64,000 bases of DNA from Cellulomonas endophytica (GCF_004123805.1 NZ_RWJX01000003.1:1-64000); one strand, 5' to 3'. Numbered from the stretch's first letter, positions 43,927 through 53,192 are shown. Notes: generated by a model from the letters alone, not told the origin. Made by a program: numbers and translations.

Positions 43927-45728
43927 GCGCGACCGAGGCCCCGACGAGCGCGGCGGGCGGCGCGCGCCCCGCGGACGGCCCTCCGGTCGTCGACGTGCGC
44001 GACCTGCGGGTGACGTTCGCGACGGACGGCGGCGACGTCCAGGCCGTCCGCGGGGTCGACCTCCAGGTCCGCGCCGGCGAGGTGCTGGCCGTCGTGGGCG
44101 AGTCGGGCTCGGGCAAGACGGTCACGGCGCGCTCGATCCTGCAGCTCCTGCCCGGGACGGCGACGACGACGGGCGCCGTCCTGCTCGGCCGCAAGGACGG
44201 GTCGACGACGACGGACGTCGTGACCGTCCGCGGCGCGCGCCTGCGCGAGGTCCGAGGCCGCGACGCGGCGATGGTGTTCCAGGAGCCCTCGTCGGTCCTC
44301 AACCCGGTCTTCCCCGTCGGCTGGCAGATCGCCGAGGGGCTGCGGGCCCACGGCCGCCTCTCGCGGGCGCAGGCCCGGGCGGCGGCGGTCGACGCCCTGC
44401 GCCGGGTCGGCATCCCCGACCCCGAGCACCGCGTCGACCACTACCCGCACCAGTTCTCCGGCGGGCAGAAGCAGCGCATCGTCATCGCGCAGGCCCTCGT
44501 GCTCGACCCCGGCGTCATCATCGCGGACGAGCCGACCACGGCCCTCGACGTCACCGTCCAGGCCGAGATCCTCGACCTGCTCCGCCGCTGCCGGGACGAG
44601 TTCGGCGCCGCCGTCGTGCTCATCACGCACAACATGGGTGTCGTCGCCGACCTGGCGGACCGCGTGGCGGTGATGTACGCCGGCGAGGTCGTCGAGCAGG
44701 CGGACGTCCGCACCCTCTTCACGGCGGCGCAGCACCCGTACACGCGGGCCCTGCTCGAGGCCGTGCCCCGGGTGGGCGGCACCCGCCTGCGGCAGCCCGT
44801 CACGACGGCCCCCCGCCCGCCGGCGCCGGCGCCCGCGCCCGGCACGGCGACGCCCGACGGCACCGCGACGCCCGACCGCGCCGCGGGCACCCGCCCGGAG
44901 GCCGTCGTCGCCGCGCGTGACCTGCGCATCACCTACCCCGGCCGCTTCCGCACCCCGGGCTTCACCGCGGTGAACGGCGTCGACCTGACGATCCGTCCGG
45001 GCGAGGTCCTCGGCCTCGTCGGGGAGTCCGGCTCGGGCAAGACGACGATCGGCCGCGCCATCGCCGGCCTCACGGCCGTCACCGGCGGCTCGCTGCAGGT
45101 GCTCGGCACCGAGATGCGCGGGGTGCGCGAGCGCCGCCTGCGTCCCGTCCGCCGCCGCATCGGGTTCGTCTTCCAGGACCCGGCGACGAGCTTCAACCCG
45201 CTGCTCACCATCGCCCAGTGCGTGGCGGAGCCCCTCGTCGTGCACGGCCGCGCGCGGGACCTCGCCGGGGCGCGGGCGCGGGTCGACGAGCTGCTCGACG
45301 CCGTCCAGCTGCCCACGGCCTTCGGCGACCGGTTCCCCCACGAGCTGTCCGGCGGGCAGCGGCAGCGGGCGAGCCTGGCCCGGGCGCTGGCGCTGGACCC
45401 CGAGCTCCTCGTCGCCGACGAGCCGACCTCCGCCCTCGACGTGTCCGTCCAGGCGCGCGTGCTCGACCTGTTCGCCCGCCTCCAGCGCGAGCTGGGGTTC
45501 GCGTGCCTGTTCATCAGCCACGACCTCGCCGTCGTCGACCTGCTCGCGGACCGCATCGCGGTGCTGCACCGGGGCCGGCTCGTCGAGGAGGGGACGGGCG
45601 ACGAGGTGCTGGGCGCGCCGAAGGACCCCTACACGCAGCGCCTCCTGGCGTCCCTGCCCGTGCCGGACCCCGTCGAGCAGGCGGCCCGCCGCGAGGCCTG
45701 GCGCGCGCTGGCGGCGACGCAGGCCTGA
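43923..45728 (+). CDS. Tandem peptide ABC transporter ATPase (DppD-DppF fusion)
   Basis: The 601-residue protein contains two ABC domains joined by an Ala/Pro linker near residues 295-325. The first has GESGSGKTV near 60, FSGGQKQRIVIA near 180 and IIADEPTTALDVTVQ. The second has GESGSGKTT near 367, LSGGQRQRASLA near 477 and LVADEPTSALDVSVQ. Both are followed by oligopeptide-transporter C-terminal segments (HPYTRALLEAVP; DPYTQRLLASLP). One chain therefore replaces the usual DppD and DppF. Translational coupling to the permease by ATGA completes the operon. Confidence 0.95.
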   Translation: MSATEAPTSAAGGARPADGPPVVDVRDLRVTFATDGGDVQAVRGVDLQVRAGEVLAVVGESGSGKTVTARSILQLLPGTATTTGAVLLGRKDGSTTTDVVTVRGARLREVRGRDAAMVFQEPSSVLNPVFPVGWQIAEGLRAHGRLSRAQARAAAVDALRRVGIPDPEHRVDHYPHQFSGGQKQRIVIAQALVLDPGVIIADEPTTALDVTVQAEILDLLRRCRDEFGAAVVLITHNMGVVADLADRVAVMYAGEVVEQADVRTLFTAAQHPYTRALLEAVPRVGGTRLRQPVTTAPRPPAPAPAPGTATPDGTATPDRAAGTRPEAVVAARDLRITYPGRFRTPGFTAVNGVDLTIRPGEVLGLVGESGSGKTTIGRAIAGLTAVTGGSLQVLGTEMRGVRERRLRPVRRRIGFVFQDPATSFNPLLTIAQCVAEPLVVHGRARDLAGARARVDELLDAVQLPTAFGDRFPHELSGGQRQRASLARALALDPELLVADEPTSALDVSVQARVLDLFARLQRELGFACLFISHDLAVVDLLADRIAVLHRGRLVEEGTGDEVLGAPKDPYTQRLLASLPVPDPVEQAARREAWRALAATQA

Positions 45729-45735
45729 CCACGGT

Positions 45736-45767
45736 GGAGGGCACCGCCCGGCCGGGCGGTGCCCTCC
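45736..45767. terminator. Terminator after the peptide transporter operon
   Basis: A perfect 14-base stem GGAGGGCACCGCCC and complement with a GGCC loop is followed by GTCGCCG. It lies between the convergent ATPase and STAS genes and can serve both. Confidence 0.85.
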
Positions 45768-45788
45768 GTCGCCGTGACCGGTCCGACG

Positions 45789-46139
45789 TCAGGGCTCGAG
45801 GGCGAAGCGGTTCGTCGCGCCGATGATGTCGAGGACGTGCAGGAGGGCGGCGGGCGCGCGGCGCACGCGGACGGGGCCGCCGCCGACGTGCTCGCGCAGG
45901 CGCAGGAGGAACGACACCCCCACGGAGTCGATGTACGACAGGGCGCCGGCGTCGACGAGCACGCCGTGGGCGCCCGAGCGCGCGACGCTCTCGACGACCT
46001 CGTCCATGACGGGCCGCAGGCTCGCGTCGATCTCGCCCGCGAGGGTCACGACGAGGCCGTCGGGGCCCTCGTCGGCGCGGATGGAGGGCGAGCGGTGCCC
46101 CTCGGGCACGGCGCCGGGGGCGCCGGTCAGGTCGGTCAT
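45789..46139 (-). CDS. STAS domain protein (anti-sigma factor antagonist type)
   Basis: The 116-residue protein has a STAS fold with the core LAGEIDASLRPVMDEVV near residue 37 and the phosphorylation region VDAGALSYIDSVGVSFLLRL near 72, where Ser in YIDSVG is the expected phosphorylated residue as in SpoIIAA/RsbV. The ATG overlaps the stop of the lycopene elongase gene (ATGA), so it is translated as part of the carotenoid operon. It may connect pigment synthesis with a stress or light sigma-factor switch. That link is inferred from position only. Confidence 0.87.
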   Translation of the reverse strand: MTDLTGAPGAVPEGHRSPSIRADEGPDGLVVTLAGEIDASLRPVMDEVVESVARSGAHGVLVDAGALSYIDSVGVSFLLRLREHVGGGPVRVRRAPAALLHVLDIIGATNRFALEP

Positions 46140-47065
46140 GCGGGTCCTCCCCCGTCGCTCCCCACGGCGAGGAGCAGCATCGTCACCAGGGCCCCGGCGA
46201 CGAGGTTGAGCCACAGGAACGTGCGCCACCCCGCGTGCGCACGCTCGCAGTCCTCGTCGCGGACGCCCAGGAAGCGGGCCGTGCTGGCGGCGTACGCCAG
46301 CGGCACCGCGGCGGCCAGGGTGGCCGGCCACGGCAGCACGAGGAGCACGGCCGCCGCGAGCACGTAGGCCGCGGTCGCGCCCACCACGGTCGTCCGCGCC
46401 CCGAGGACGGTGGCCACGGAGGCGATCCCGCCCTGCCGGTCGGCGCGCACGTCCTGCACGGCGCCGAACGCGTGCGAGGCCATCCCCCACAGCACGAACG
46501 CCACGAGCACGGGCCAGGTCGACGCCGCCGCGAGGTCCGCCCCGACGAGCACCAGCGCGTAGAGCAGGGGCCCGACGAAGTGCATCGCGCTCGTGGCGGA
46601 GTCCAGGACGGGGCGCTCCTTGAACCGCAGGCGCGGGGCGGAGTACGCCACGACGAGCGCCAGGACCAGGGCGAGGGTCGCGTCGGCGGCCCACGACCCG
46701 ACCGCGAGCAGGTACGCGACGAACGGCAGCACCGTGACGGCGCAGGCGAGCAGGATCCGCCGGTGCACCGCCCGCGCCCGCGAGGGGTCGACCAGCCCGC
46801 CCTCGATCCCGCCCTTGCGCGGGTTCGCCAGGTCCGAGGCGTAGTCGAAGACGTCGTTCACGCCGTACATGAGCAGGTTGTACGGGACGAGGAAGAACAG
46901 CGTCCCGACGACGAGCGTGGCGTCGACCCGGCCACCCGTCGCCATGAGGTACCCGGCGGCGAACGGGAAGGCCGTGTTCACCCAGGAGAAGGGCCGCGAC
47001 GCGGCGAGGACCTCGCGCACGGCCGTCGCCGGCGCCCGCGTCCCCGGGGCCGCGGCCACGCTCAC
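46136..47065 (-). CDS. crtEb: UbiA-type prenyltransferase, probable lycopene elongase
   Basis: The 309-residue membrane protein has the prenyl-diphosphate-binding motif NDVFDYASD near residue 72 and a second Asp-rich region VQDVRADRQGG near 205, with about eight hydrophobic helices. Together with crtE, crtB and crtI it should attach C5 units to lycopene, giving C45 and C50 acyclic carotenoids. The GTG start overlaps the crtI stop. No cyclase gene follows; a STAS gene does. Confidence 0.85.
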   Translation of the reverse strand: MSVAAAPGTRAPATAVREVLAASRPFSWVNTAFPFAAGYLMATGGRVDATLVVGTLFFLVPYNLLMYGVNDVFDYASDLANPRKGGIEGGLVDPSRARAVHRRILLACAVTVLPFVAYLLAVGSWAADATLALVLALVVAYSAPRLRFKERPVLDSATSAMHFVGPLLYALVLVGADLAAASTWPVLVAFVLWGMASHAFGAVQDVRADRQGGIASVATVLGARTTVVGATAAYVLAAAVLLVLPWPATLAAAVPLAYAASTARFLGVRDEDCERAHAGWRTFLWLNLVAGALVTMLLLAVGSDGGGPA

Positions 47066-48729
47066 GCGCCGACCGCCTGGCGCTGCCACTCCCCCCGCGG
47101 CAGCGCCGCCGCGAGGTAGCCGGGGCGCAGCGGGGCGGGCAGGGGGCGCGCGGAGGTCTCGCCGAGCAGCCGCTTCACGACGAGCTCCGCGCTGATGAGG
47201 CACATCGGCAGACCCACGCCCGGCACGGTACCGCCGCCGACGTGCAGCAGCCCGTCCACGTGCGCCGAGGCGTTGCCCGGACGGAACAGCGCCGACTGCC
47301 GCAGCGTGTGCTCCATGCCCAGGGCCGTCCCGCGCCAGGCGGACAGGTCCCGGGCGAAGTCCGCCGGCGTCACGACGCGCCGCGTCACCACCCGCGCGCG
47401 CAGGTCCGGCACCCCCGCCCACGACCCGACCTGGTCCAGGTACCGGTCGGCGGCCGTCTCGAGGGCGGCGCGCGAGGCCGCGTCGGCCCCCAGCGAGGGG
47501 TCGGCCGGGAACGGCACGAGGACGAAGACGTTCTCGTGGCCCTCCGGCGCCGCGGAGGGGTCCGTGGCGGTGGTCCGGGAGACGTAGACGGAGGCCGGCT
47601 CGGGCAGCCGCAGCCCGGCGACCGCCGAGGCCCGGTCCCGGCCGAGCACGGCCTCGAAGTTGTCCGGCCAGTCCCGCGTGAACAGCAGGGTGTGGTGCGC
47701 CAGCTCGGGCAGCGCCCCCCGCACGCCGGCCATGACGAGCAGCGCCGAGACGCCCGGCCCGCGCTCGTCCCAGGCCGCCGCGGGCAGGTCGGCGTGCCGC
47801 TCCTCGAGCAGGGCCGTCTCCGCGTGGTGGCGGTCGGTGGCGGCGACGACGACGTCCGCCTCCAGCAGCTCCCCGCCGCGCAGGCGCACGCCCCGCACCC
47901 GGCCCGTGCGGCGCGGGCGGCGCAGGGAGGGCAGCGCGTCGTCGACCTCGATGCCCTCGACCTCCGTGGACGTCCGCACGTCGACGCCCTCGCGGCGGGC
48001 GAGCGCCGACAGCGCCGCCATGACCGTGTACATGCCGCCCCGCGGGTAGCGGACGCCGTCGGCGAGGTCGAGGTGGCTCATGAGCGTGTAGAGCGCCGGG
48101 AGCCGGTACGGCGAGGAGCCGAGGAACACGCCGTGGTAGCCGAGCACCTGCCGCAGCACGGGGTGCTGGACGGTGGCGGCGATGCGGTCCGCCATCGTCG
48201 TGGTGAGCAGCGGCCCGAGGGTGCGCAGCTGGCGCAGCACGCCGGCGTCCAGGGCCCGGTCCGGCCGGGCGAAGGTCGTGTAGAGGAAGTGGTCCAGCGC
48301 GGTGCGGTAGGCGTGCGAGGAGGCCGTGACGTAGCGGCGGACCGCCTCCCCCGCCCCCGGCTCCATCGCCTCGAACGTCGCGAGGTTGCGCTCGAGGTCG
48401 GCGACCACGTCGAAGCCCTCCGACGGCGCCCCCGGCACCTCCGGCTCGGGCAGCACGCGGTAGGCCGGGTCGAGGAGCTCGAGGTCGACGTGGTCCTCGA
48501 GGCGCTCGCCGAGCAGCGCGAAGGCGTGCTCGAAGACCTCGGGCATGAAGTACCACGAGGGCCCCGTGTCGAACCGGAAGCCGTCGAGCTCGAGCTCCCC
48601 CATGCGGCCGCCCAGGCGCTCGTGGCGCTCGACGAGGGTCACCCGCGCCCCGCCCCGGGCCAGGAGCGCCGCCGTGGTGACCCCGCCGATCCCGCCGCCG
48701 ACGACGACGACCCGTCCTGCCCTGCTCAC
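47062..48729 (-). CDS. crtI: Phytoene desaturase
   Basis: The 555-residue FAD enzyme has the dinucleotide-binding start VVVVGGGIGGVTTAALLARGG and ERHERLGGRMGELELDGFRFDTGPSW. The C-terminal CrtI signature region contains HVGGGTVPGVGLPMCLISAELV. It desaturates phytoene to lycopene. The GTG at 48729 is 7 bases after the crtB stop and is the only plausible start in frame. It is the third gene of the carotenoid operon. Confidence 0.93.
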   Translation of the reverse strand: MSRAGRVVVVGGGIGGVTTAALLARGGARVTLVERHERLGGRMGELELDGFRFDTGPSWYFMPEVFEHAFALLGERLEDHVDLELLDPAYRVLPEPEVPGAPSEGFDVVADLERNLATFEAMEPGAGEAVRRYVTASSHAYRTALDHFLYTTFARPDRALDAGVLRQLRTLGPLLTTTMADRIAATVQHPVLRQVLGYHGVFLGSSPYRLPALYTLMSHLDLADGVRYPRGGMYTVMAALSALARREGVDVRTSTEVEGIEVDDALPSLRRPRRTGRVRGVRLRGGELLEADVVVAATDRHHAETALLEERHADLPAAAWDERGPGVSALLVMAGVRGALPELAHHTLLFTRDWPDNFEAVLGRDRASAVAGLRLPEPASVYVSRTTATDPSAAPEGHENVFVLVPFPADPSLGADAASRAALETAADRYLDQVGSWAGVPDLRARVVTRRVVTPADFARDLSAWRGTALGMEHTLRQSALFRPGNASAHVDGLLHVGGGTVPGVGLPMCLISAELVVKRLLGETSARPLPAPLRPGYLAAALPRGEWQRQAVGA

Positions 48730-48736
48730 CGTGCGG

Positions 48737-49783
48737 TCACCGTGCGGCCTCCTGGTCGGCGCCCGCCGGGGCGCCCTGCGTGGTCGTGGTCGTGGGGGTG
48801 CTCGGCGTGGTGCTCGCCGGGGTGCTCGTGGGGGTGCTCGTCGCGCCGGCGGGGCCGGCCGTGCCGGGCGGCACGGGCGCCGTGCGGGGCGACGGCGACG
48901 GCGTCGGGGCCGCCCGCCGCCGGTCCTCCGCGAGCGTCGCCGCGACCGCGCGGGCCACGACGAGGAGCTTCTCCGGGTCCGGCACCCGCACACGGCGTCG
49001 CGCCAGCGTGGCGGGCGGCGTCCGCCGGATGCGCACGAGCAGCCGGTCGTACAGAGCGAGCGTCGCGGCGACCGCGCACCGTGCCCGCAGGGGCAGGGCG
49101 GGCATCGCGGCCCGCGCCCGCGCCACGTCCGTGCCGATCTCGTCGAGCACGTCGGCGAGCTGCGCCGCGGTGAGCGACCGGGGGTCGAGGCCGGGGAAGT
49201 ACGCCCGCCCGAGGTCCCCGGAGTCGGCCCCGAGGTCGCGCAGGAAGTTGATCTTCTGGAACGCGGCCCCGAGCGCCCGGGCGCCGGCGAGGGTCTCCGC
49301 GTCCGGCTCCCCCGCGCCCTCGGCCGCGAGGAAGACCCGCAGGCACATGACGCCGACGACCTCCGCCGAGCCGTAGACGTACCGCTCGTAGCTGGCGCGG
49401 TCGTGCTCGGCCACGGACAGGTCCGCCCGCATGGAGGCGAAGAACGGGTCGAGCTCGTCGCGGCCGATGCCCGTGCGGCGGGCGGTCCGGGCGAAGGCGT
49501 GCACGACGAGGTTCGTCGAGAAGCCGGTCGTCAGCGCGCGGCGGGTCTGCTCCTCGAGCTCGTCCAGCTCCGTGGCGGCGACGGGCCCGCGGTAGGTGTC
49601 GACGACCTCGTCGGCGAGCCGCACGAGCGCGTACACGGCCTCGATGTCCGCCCGGCCCCGGGCGCCGAGGAGCCGCGTGCCGAGCCCGAAGGAGGTGGAG
49701 TACGCCCCGAGCACCGCCCGGCTGGTGCGGGCGGCGGTGCGGTCGTAGAGCTCGAGGCCGTCGGCCTCCCCGCGGTCAGCCAC
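48737..49783 (-). CDS. crtB: Phytoene synthase
   Basis: The 348-residue squalene/phytoene synthase family enzyme has the first Asp-rich motif in LVRLADEVVDTYRG near residue 52 and the second in AFQKINFLRDLGADSGDLGR near 178, with YVYGSAEVVGVMCLRVF between them. It condenses two GGPP molecules to phytoene. The last 55 residues are a Thr/Pro/Ser-rich disordered tail absent from most homologues. The GTG start lies inside the crtE 3' end (8-base overlap), so translation is coupled. Confidence 0.93.
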   Translation of the reverse strand: MADRGEADGLELYDRTAARTSRAVLGAYSTSFGLGTRLLGARGRADIEAVYALVRLADEVVDTYRGPVAATELDELEEQTRRALTTGFSTNLVVHAFARTARRTGIGRDELDPFFASMRADLSVAEHDRASYERYVYGSAEVVGVMCLRVFLAAEGAGEPDAETLAGARALGAAFQKINFLRDLGADSGDLGRAYFPGLDPRSLTAAQLADVLDEIGTDVARARAAMPALPLRARCAVAATLALYDRLLVRIRRTPPATLARRRVRVPDPEKLLVVARAVAATLAEDRRRAAPTPSPSPRTAPVPPGTAGPAGATSTPTSTPASTTPSTPTTTTTQGAPAGADQEAAR

Positions 49784-50957
49784 GGCCCGCGTCCCGGCCC
49801 GCGAGGTCGTCGACCACCCCGGCGAGGTAGTCGGCCAGGGGCTGCGGCAGCACCGCGCGGGCCACGTCGCGGGCGCGGCCGGCCAGCGTGCGCGCCAGGC
49901 CCAGCGTGCCCTCCCGGGCACCCGTGCGCACGAGCACGTCCCGGACGGCCGCGGCGTCGACCTCGTCGAGGTCGGCGCGCCCCACGTGCCGCTCCAGCAG
50001 GGCGCGGTCCTGCGGGCCGGCGGCCGCCCAGGCGGTGCGCAGGAGCTCCGTGCGCTTGCCCTCGCGCAGGTCGGACAGCACGGACTTGCCCGTGGCGGCG
50101 GGGTCCCCGAAGACGCCGAGGTCGTCGTCGACGAGCTGGAACGCGACCCCCATGGCCTCGCCGACGGCGCGCAGCCCGGCGAGCACCTCCGGCCCGGCCC
50201 CCGCGAGGACGCCCCCGGCCTCCAGCGGGACGCCGCACGTGTAGACGGCGGTCTTCAGGTGGGCGACGGCGAGGGTGTCGACGTCGAGCACCGGCCGCAG
50301 GGCGCCGCGGACGTCGAGCAGCTCGCCCGCCACGGTGGTCCGCACGCCCTCCGCGAGCCGCTGCACGAGGGCCAGGCGGACGAGGGGCTCGACGGGCGCG
50401 ACGGCGAGCAGCGCGAAGGCCTCCGCCAGGGCGAGGTCGCCCGCCAGCAGCCCGGCGGCGCGCACCTGGTCCTCGAGGCGGTCGCCGACGGGCGGCACCG
50501 CCGCCGCGCCGGCGCCCGACCCCCCCGATACCAGCCGGGCACGCGTGGCGCCGGCGACGTTGGGGCGGCCGCGGCGCACCTCGTCGTGGTCGAGCAGGTC
50601 GTCGTGGACGACCATCGCGGTGTGGAGGACCTCCTGGGCCGCCGCGACGTGGGCGACGGCGGGCAGGTCCGTCCCGCCCAGCCCGAGGTACGCCGCGACC
50701 GTGAGGTGCGGGCGCAGCATCTTGCCGCCCACCTGCCGGCCGAGGTCGCGCCAGAGGTCGGCGTAGTCGGCGGAGGTGGCGGCGGCCTCGCCGACGCGCA
50801 GCGCCGTGACGCCGCGCAGCACCGTCTCCGTGGCGGCGAGCCCCTCGCCGACGTGGGCGGCCAGGGCCGCGAGGGCGGCCTCGTCGGCGGCCGGGGCGGA
50901 CCGGACCGGCGCCACGCCCCTCGGGCGGACGGCGTCGTCCGTGGCGTGCGGGTCCAT
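49776..50957 (-). CDS. crtE: Geranylgeranyl diphosphate synthase
   Basis: The 393-residue polyprenyl synthase has the first Asp-rich motif HDDLLDHDEVRRGRP near residue 118 and the second FQLVDDDLGVFGD near 273; GGKMLRPHL near 77 binds diphosphate. A Gly/Ala-rich insert after RLVSGGSGAGAAAV near 145 lengthens it slightly. It supplies GGPP to CrtB. The ATG is preceded by GGGAGGTGCC. An inverted repeat overlaps its -10 box, suggesting a dedicated repressor. Confidence 0.93.
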   Translation of the reverse strand: MDPHATDDAVRPRGVAPVRSAPAADEAALAALAAHVGEGLAATETVLRGVTALRVGEAAATSADYADLWRDLGRQVGGKMLRPHLTVAAYLGLGGTDLPAVAHVAAAQEVLHTAMVVHDDLLDHDEVRRGRPNVAGATRARLVSGGSGAGAAAVPPVGDRLEDQVRAAGLLAGDLALAEAFALLAVAPVEPLVRLALVQRLAEGVRTTVAGELLDVRGALRPVLDVDTLAVAHLKTAVYTCGVPLEAGGVLAGAGPEVLAGLRAVGEAMGVAFQLVDDDLGVFGDPAATGKSVLSDLREGKRTELLRTAWAAAGPQDRALLERHVGRADLDEVDAAAVRDVLVRTGAREGTLGLARTLAGRARDVARAVLPQPLADYLAGVVDDLAGRDAGRG

Positions 50958-50978
50958 CCGGCACCTCCCGTCGAGATC

Positions 50979-50992
50979 CTCAGCCTACTGAG
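50979..50992. promoter_or_regulatory. Palindromic operator overlapping the -10 box of the carotenoid operon
   Basis: CTCAG-N4-CTGAG is a perfect 5+5 inverted repeat. On the minus strand TAGGCT (50982-50987) inside it is a good -10 element 24 bases before crtE. A repressor bound here would block the polymerase. Confidence 0.5.
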
Positions 50993-51220
50993 CATCTGCC
51001 CACGAGGCGCCACACCGGCACGGGCGGACGCAGGACGGGGGTCGCCACCGCGACGCGCTGCACGGTCGTGTCCGCGACACCCTCCCGCACCCGGCGCCCG
51101 TCCGCGCGCCCTTCTCCCCGGCGGCCCCTCAGGGCGCTCCCAGGACGGTGCTGTCGACAGGACCCTCGCGACGCCGGCGCCCCGCCCGGCACCGGGCCCG
51201 CCGCCACTAGGCTCACGGCC

Positions 51221-52207
51221 GTGACGTGGATGGTGACGGGCGGGGCGGGGTACATCGGGGCGCACGTGGTGCGGGCGTTCGGGGCGGTGGGGCTGCCGAC
51301 CGTCGTGCTGGACGACCTGTCGAGCGGGCACCGGGAGTTCGTCCCCGCGGACGTGCCGCTCGTCGAGGGCTCGATCCTCGACGGGGCGCTCGTCGGGCGG
51401 ACGCTGGCCGAGCACGGCGTCGTCGGCGTCGTGCACCTCGCGGGGTTCAAGTACGCCGGCGTGTCCGTGCAGCGGCCGCTGCACACGTACGAGCAGAACG
51501 TCACCGGCACCGCGACGCTGCTGGCGGCGATGGCCGAGCACGACGTGCGCAGCATCGTGTTCTCCTCCTCCGCCGCGGTCTACGGGACCCCGGACGTGGA
51601 CCTGGTCACGGAGGCGACGCCCACCGCGCCCGAGTCGCCCTACGGGGAGTCCAAGCTCATCGGCGAGTGGCTGCTGCGGGACCAGGCGACCGCCACGGGG
51701 ACGCTGCGGCACACCTCGCTGCGGTACTTCAACGTCGTCGGCTCGGGCACCCCGGACCTCACCGACACGAGCCCCCACAACCTGTTCCCGCTCGTCCTGG
51801 ACGCGCTCGTCGCGGGCCGGACGCCGCGGGTCAACGGCACGGACTACCCGACGCCCGACGGGTCGTGCGTGCGGGACTACATCCACGTCGCGGACCTCGC
51901 GGAGTCGCACGTCGCCGCCGCCCAGGCGCTGGCCGCGGGCCGCGACCTCGAGCGGGTCTACAACCTCGGCTCGGGCGAGGGCGTCTCCGTGCGGCAGATC
52001 ATGACGGCGATGGCGGCGGGCACGGGCCTCCCGTTCACCCCCGAGGTGGGGCCGCGCCGCCCGGGCGACCCCGCGCGGATCGTCGCCTCGGGCGAGCTCG
52101 CGCGCCGGGACCTGCGCTGGGAGATGCGGCACACCCTCGACGACATGGTCGTCAGCGCCTGGGAGGCACGGCAGGCGTTCGAGGCCCGCCGCGGGGCGCA
52201 GGGCTAG
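51221..52207 (+). CDS. galE: UDP-glucose 4-epimerase
   Basis: The 328-residue extended short-chain dehydrogenase has the NAD motif VTGGAGYIGAHVV at the N-terminus, SSSAAVYG near 115, the catalytic Tyr-Lys pair in YGESKLIGEW near 139, and RYFNVVGS behind it. It interconverts UDP-glucose and UDP-galactose. The GTG at 51221 lies 7 bases after TAGGCT (51208-51213), a leaderless start. Its TAG stop overlaps the stop of the convergent LLM gene in one CTAG. Confidence 0.93.
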   Translation: MTWMVTGGAGYIGAHVVRAFGAVGLPTVVLDDLSSGHREFVPADVPLVEGSILDGALVGRTLAEHGVVGVVHLAGFKYAGVSVQRPLHTYEQNVTGTATLLAAMAEHDVRSIVFSSSAAVYGTPDVDLVTEATPTAPESPYGESKLIGEWLLRDQATATGTLRHTSLRYFNVVGSGTPDLTDTSPHNLFPLVLDALVAGRTPRVNGTDYPTPDGSCVRDYIHVADLAESHVAAAQALAAGRDLERVYNLGSGEGVSVRQIMTAMAAGTGLPFTPEVGPRRPGDPARIVASGELARRDLRWEMRHTLDDMVVSAWEARQAFEARRGAQG

Positions 52208-53166
52208 ACGTCGCCGCCCCCCGTGGCCCGGCCGGCCACCGGCAGGGCCTGGAGCTCGGGCAGGCGCTCGGCGAAGGCCTCCGCGGTGCGCTCGTCGCCC
52301 GCGTAGACGCCCTCGGCCCGCGGCCAGTGCAGCACGACGTCCGTGAACCCCAGCGCCGCGGCCCGCTCGACGCCCTCCACCGCCAGCGTCAGGCTGCTCA
52401 GCGCGAACCGGGGCGCGCCGTCGAGGCTGAGGACCCGCCGCAGGGGCCGGGTGCGGCCCGCCTCCCGCTCCGCGGCGTCCACCCGGTGGGCCAGCTCGGC
52501 CAGGCCCTGCCACCAGCGCTCCTGGGCGGCGTCGTCCGACCCGGCCGGCGGGAGCCCGTCGGGGCCGGCGGCGTCGAGCGCGACGGACGGCCCGAAGGTG
52601 ACCCAGCCGTCGCCGAGACGGGCCGCGAGCGCCATGGCGCGGGGGCCGTTCGCCGCGACGAGGAACGGCACCCGCGGCCGGGCGATCGTCCCGGGGTGCA
52701 TGCGGGCGCCGTGCGCCTCGTAGTGCTCGCCCGCGTGCTCGGTGACGGGCTGGGTGAGCAGCCGGTCGAGCACCCCGACGAACTCCTCGAAGCGGCGGGT
52801 GCGCGCCGCCCGCGCCGGCGCGGGGCCGAGGACCCGGGCGTCGAACCCCTCGCCGCCGGCGCCGACGCCGAGCAGGAACCGGCCGCCGGAGACGTCGTCG
52901 AGCCCGAGCACGTCCTTGGCGAACGGGACGGGGTGGCGGAAGTTCGGGGACGCGACGAAGGTGCCGAGCCCGATGCGGCCCGTCACCGCGGCCGCGGCCG
53001 CGAGCAGCGGCACCGTGGCGAACCAGGGCTCGTCGGCCAGGGTCCGCCACGCCAGGTGGTCGTACGTCCAGGCGTGGTCGAAGCCCGCCTCCTCCAGCCG
53101 CTGCCAGCGTCCCCGGGCCTGCGCCCAGCGCTCCTGCGGCAGCAGCACCATCCCCATGGCGACCAT
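52204..53166 (-). CDS. LLM-class flavin-dependent oxidoreductase
   Basis: The 320-residue luciferase-like TIM-barrel protein contains GFDHAWTYDHLAWR near residue 28, TGRIGLGTFVASPNFRHP near 60-80, LDDVSGGRFLLGVGAGG near 90 and PFLVAANGPRAMALAARLGDGW near 165. It probably uses F420 or FMN to oxidise or reduce a small molecule; the cofactor cannot be fixed from sequence. The ATG is 6 bases after TAGGGT, leaderless type. It is divergent from the GH6 cellulase gene. Confidence 0.88.
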   Translation of the reverse strand: MVAMGMVLLPQERWAQARGRWQRLEEAGFDHAWTYDHLAWRTLADEPWFATVPLLAAAAAVTGRIGLGTFVASPNFRHPVPFAKDVLGLDDVSGGRFLLGVGAGGEGFDARVLGPAPARAARTRRFEEFVGVLDRLLTQPVTEHAGEHYEAHGARMHPGTIARPRVPFLVAANGPRAMALAARLGDGWVTFGPSVALDAAGPDGLPPAGSDDAAQERWWQGLAELAHRVDAAEREAGRTRPLRRVLSLDGAPRFALSSLTLAVEGVERAAALGFTDVVLHWPRAEGVYAGDERTAEAFAERLPELQALPVAGRATGGGDV

Positions 53167-53192
53167 GCCCCGACCCTAGGTGCCGGCCCGCA

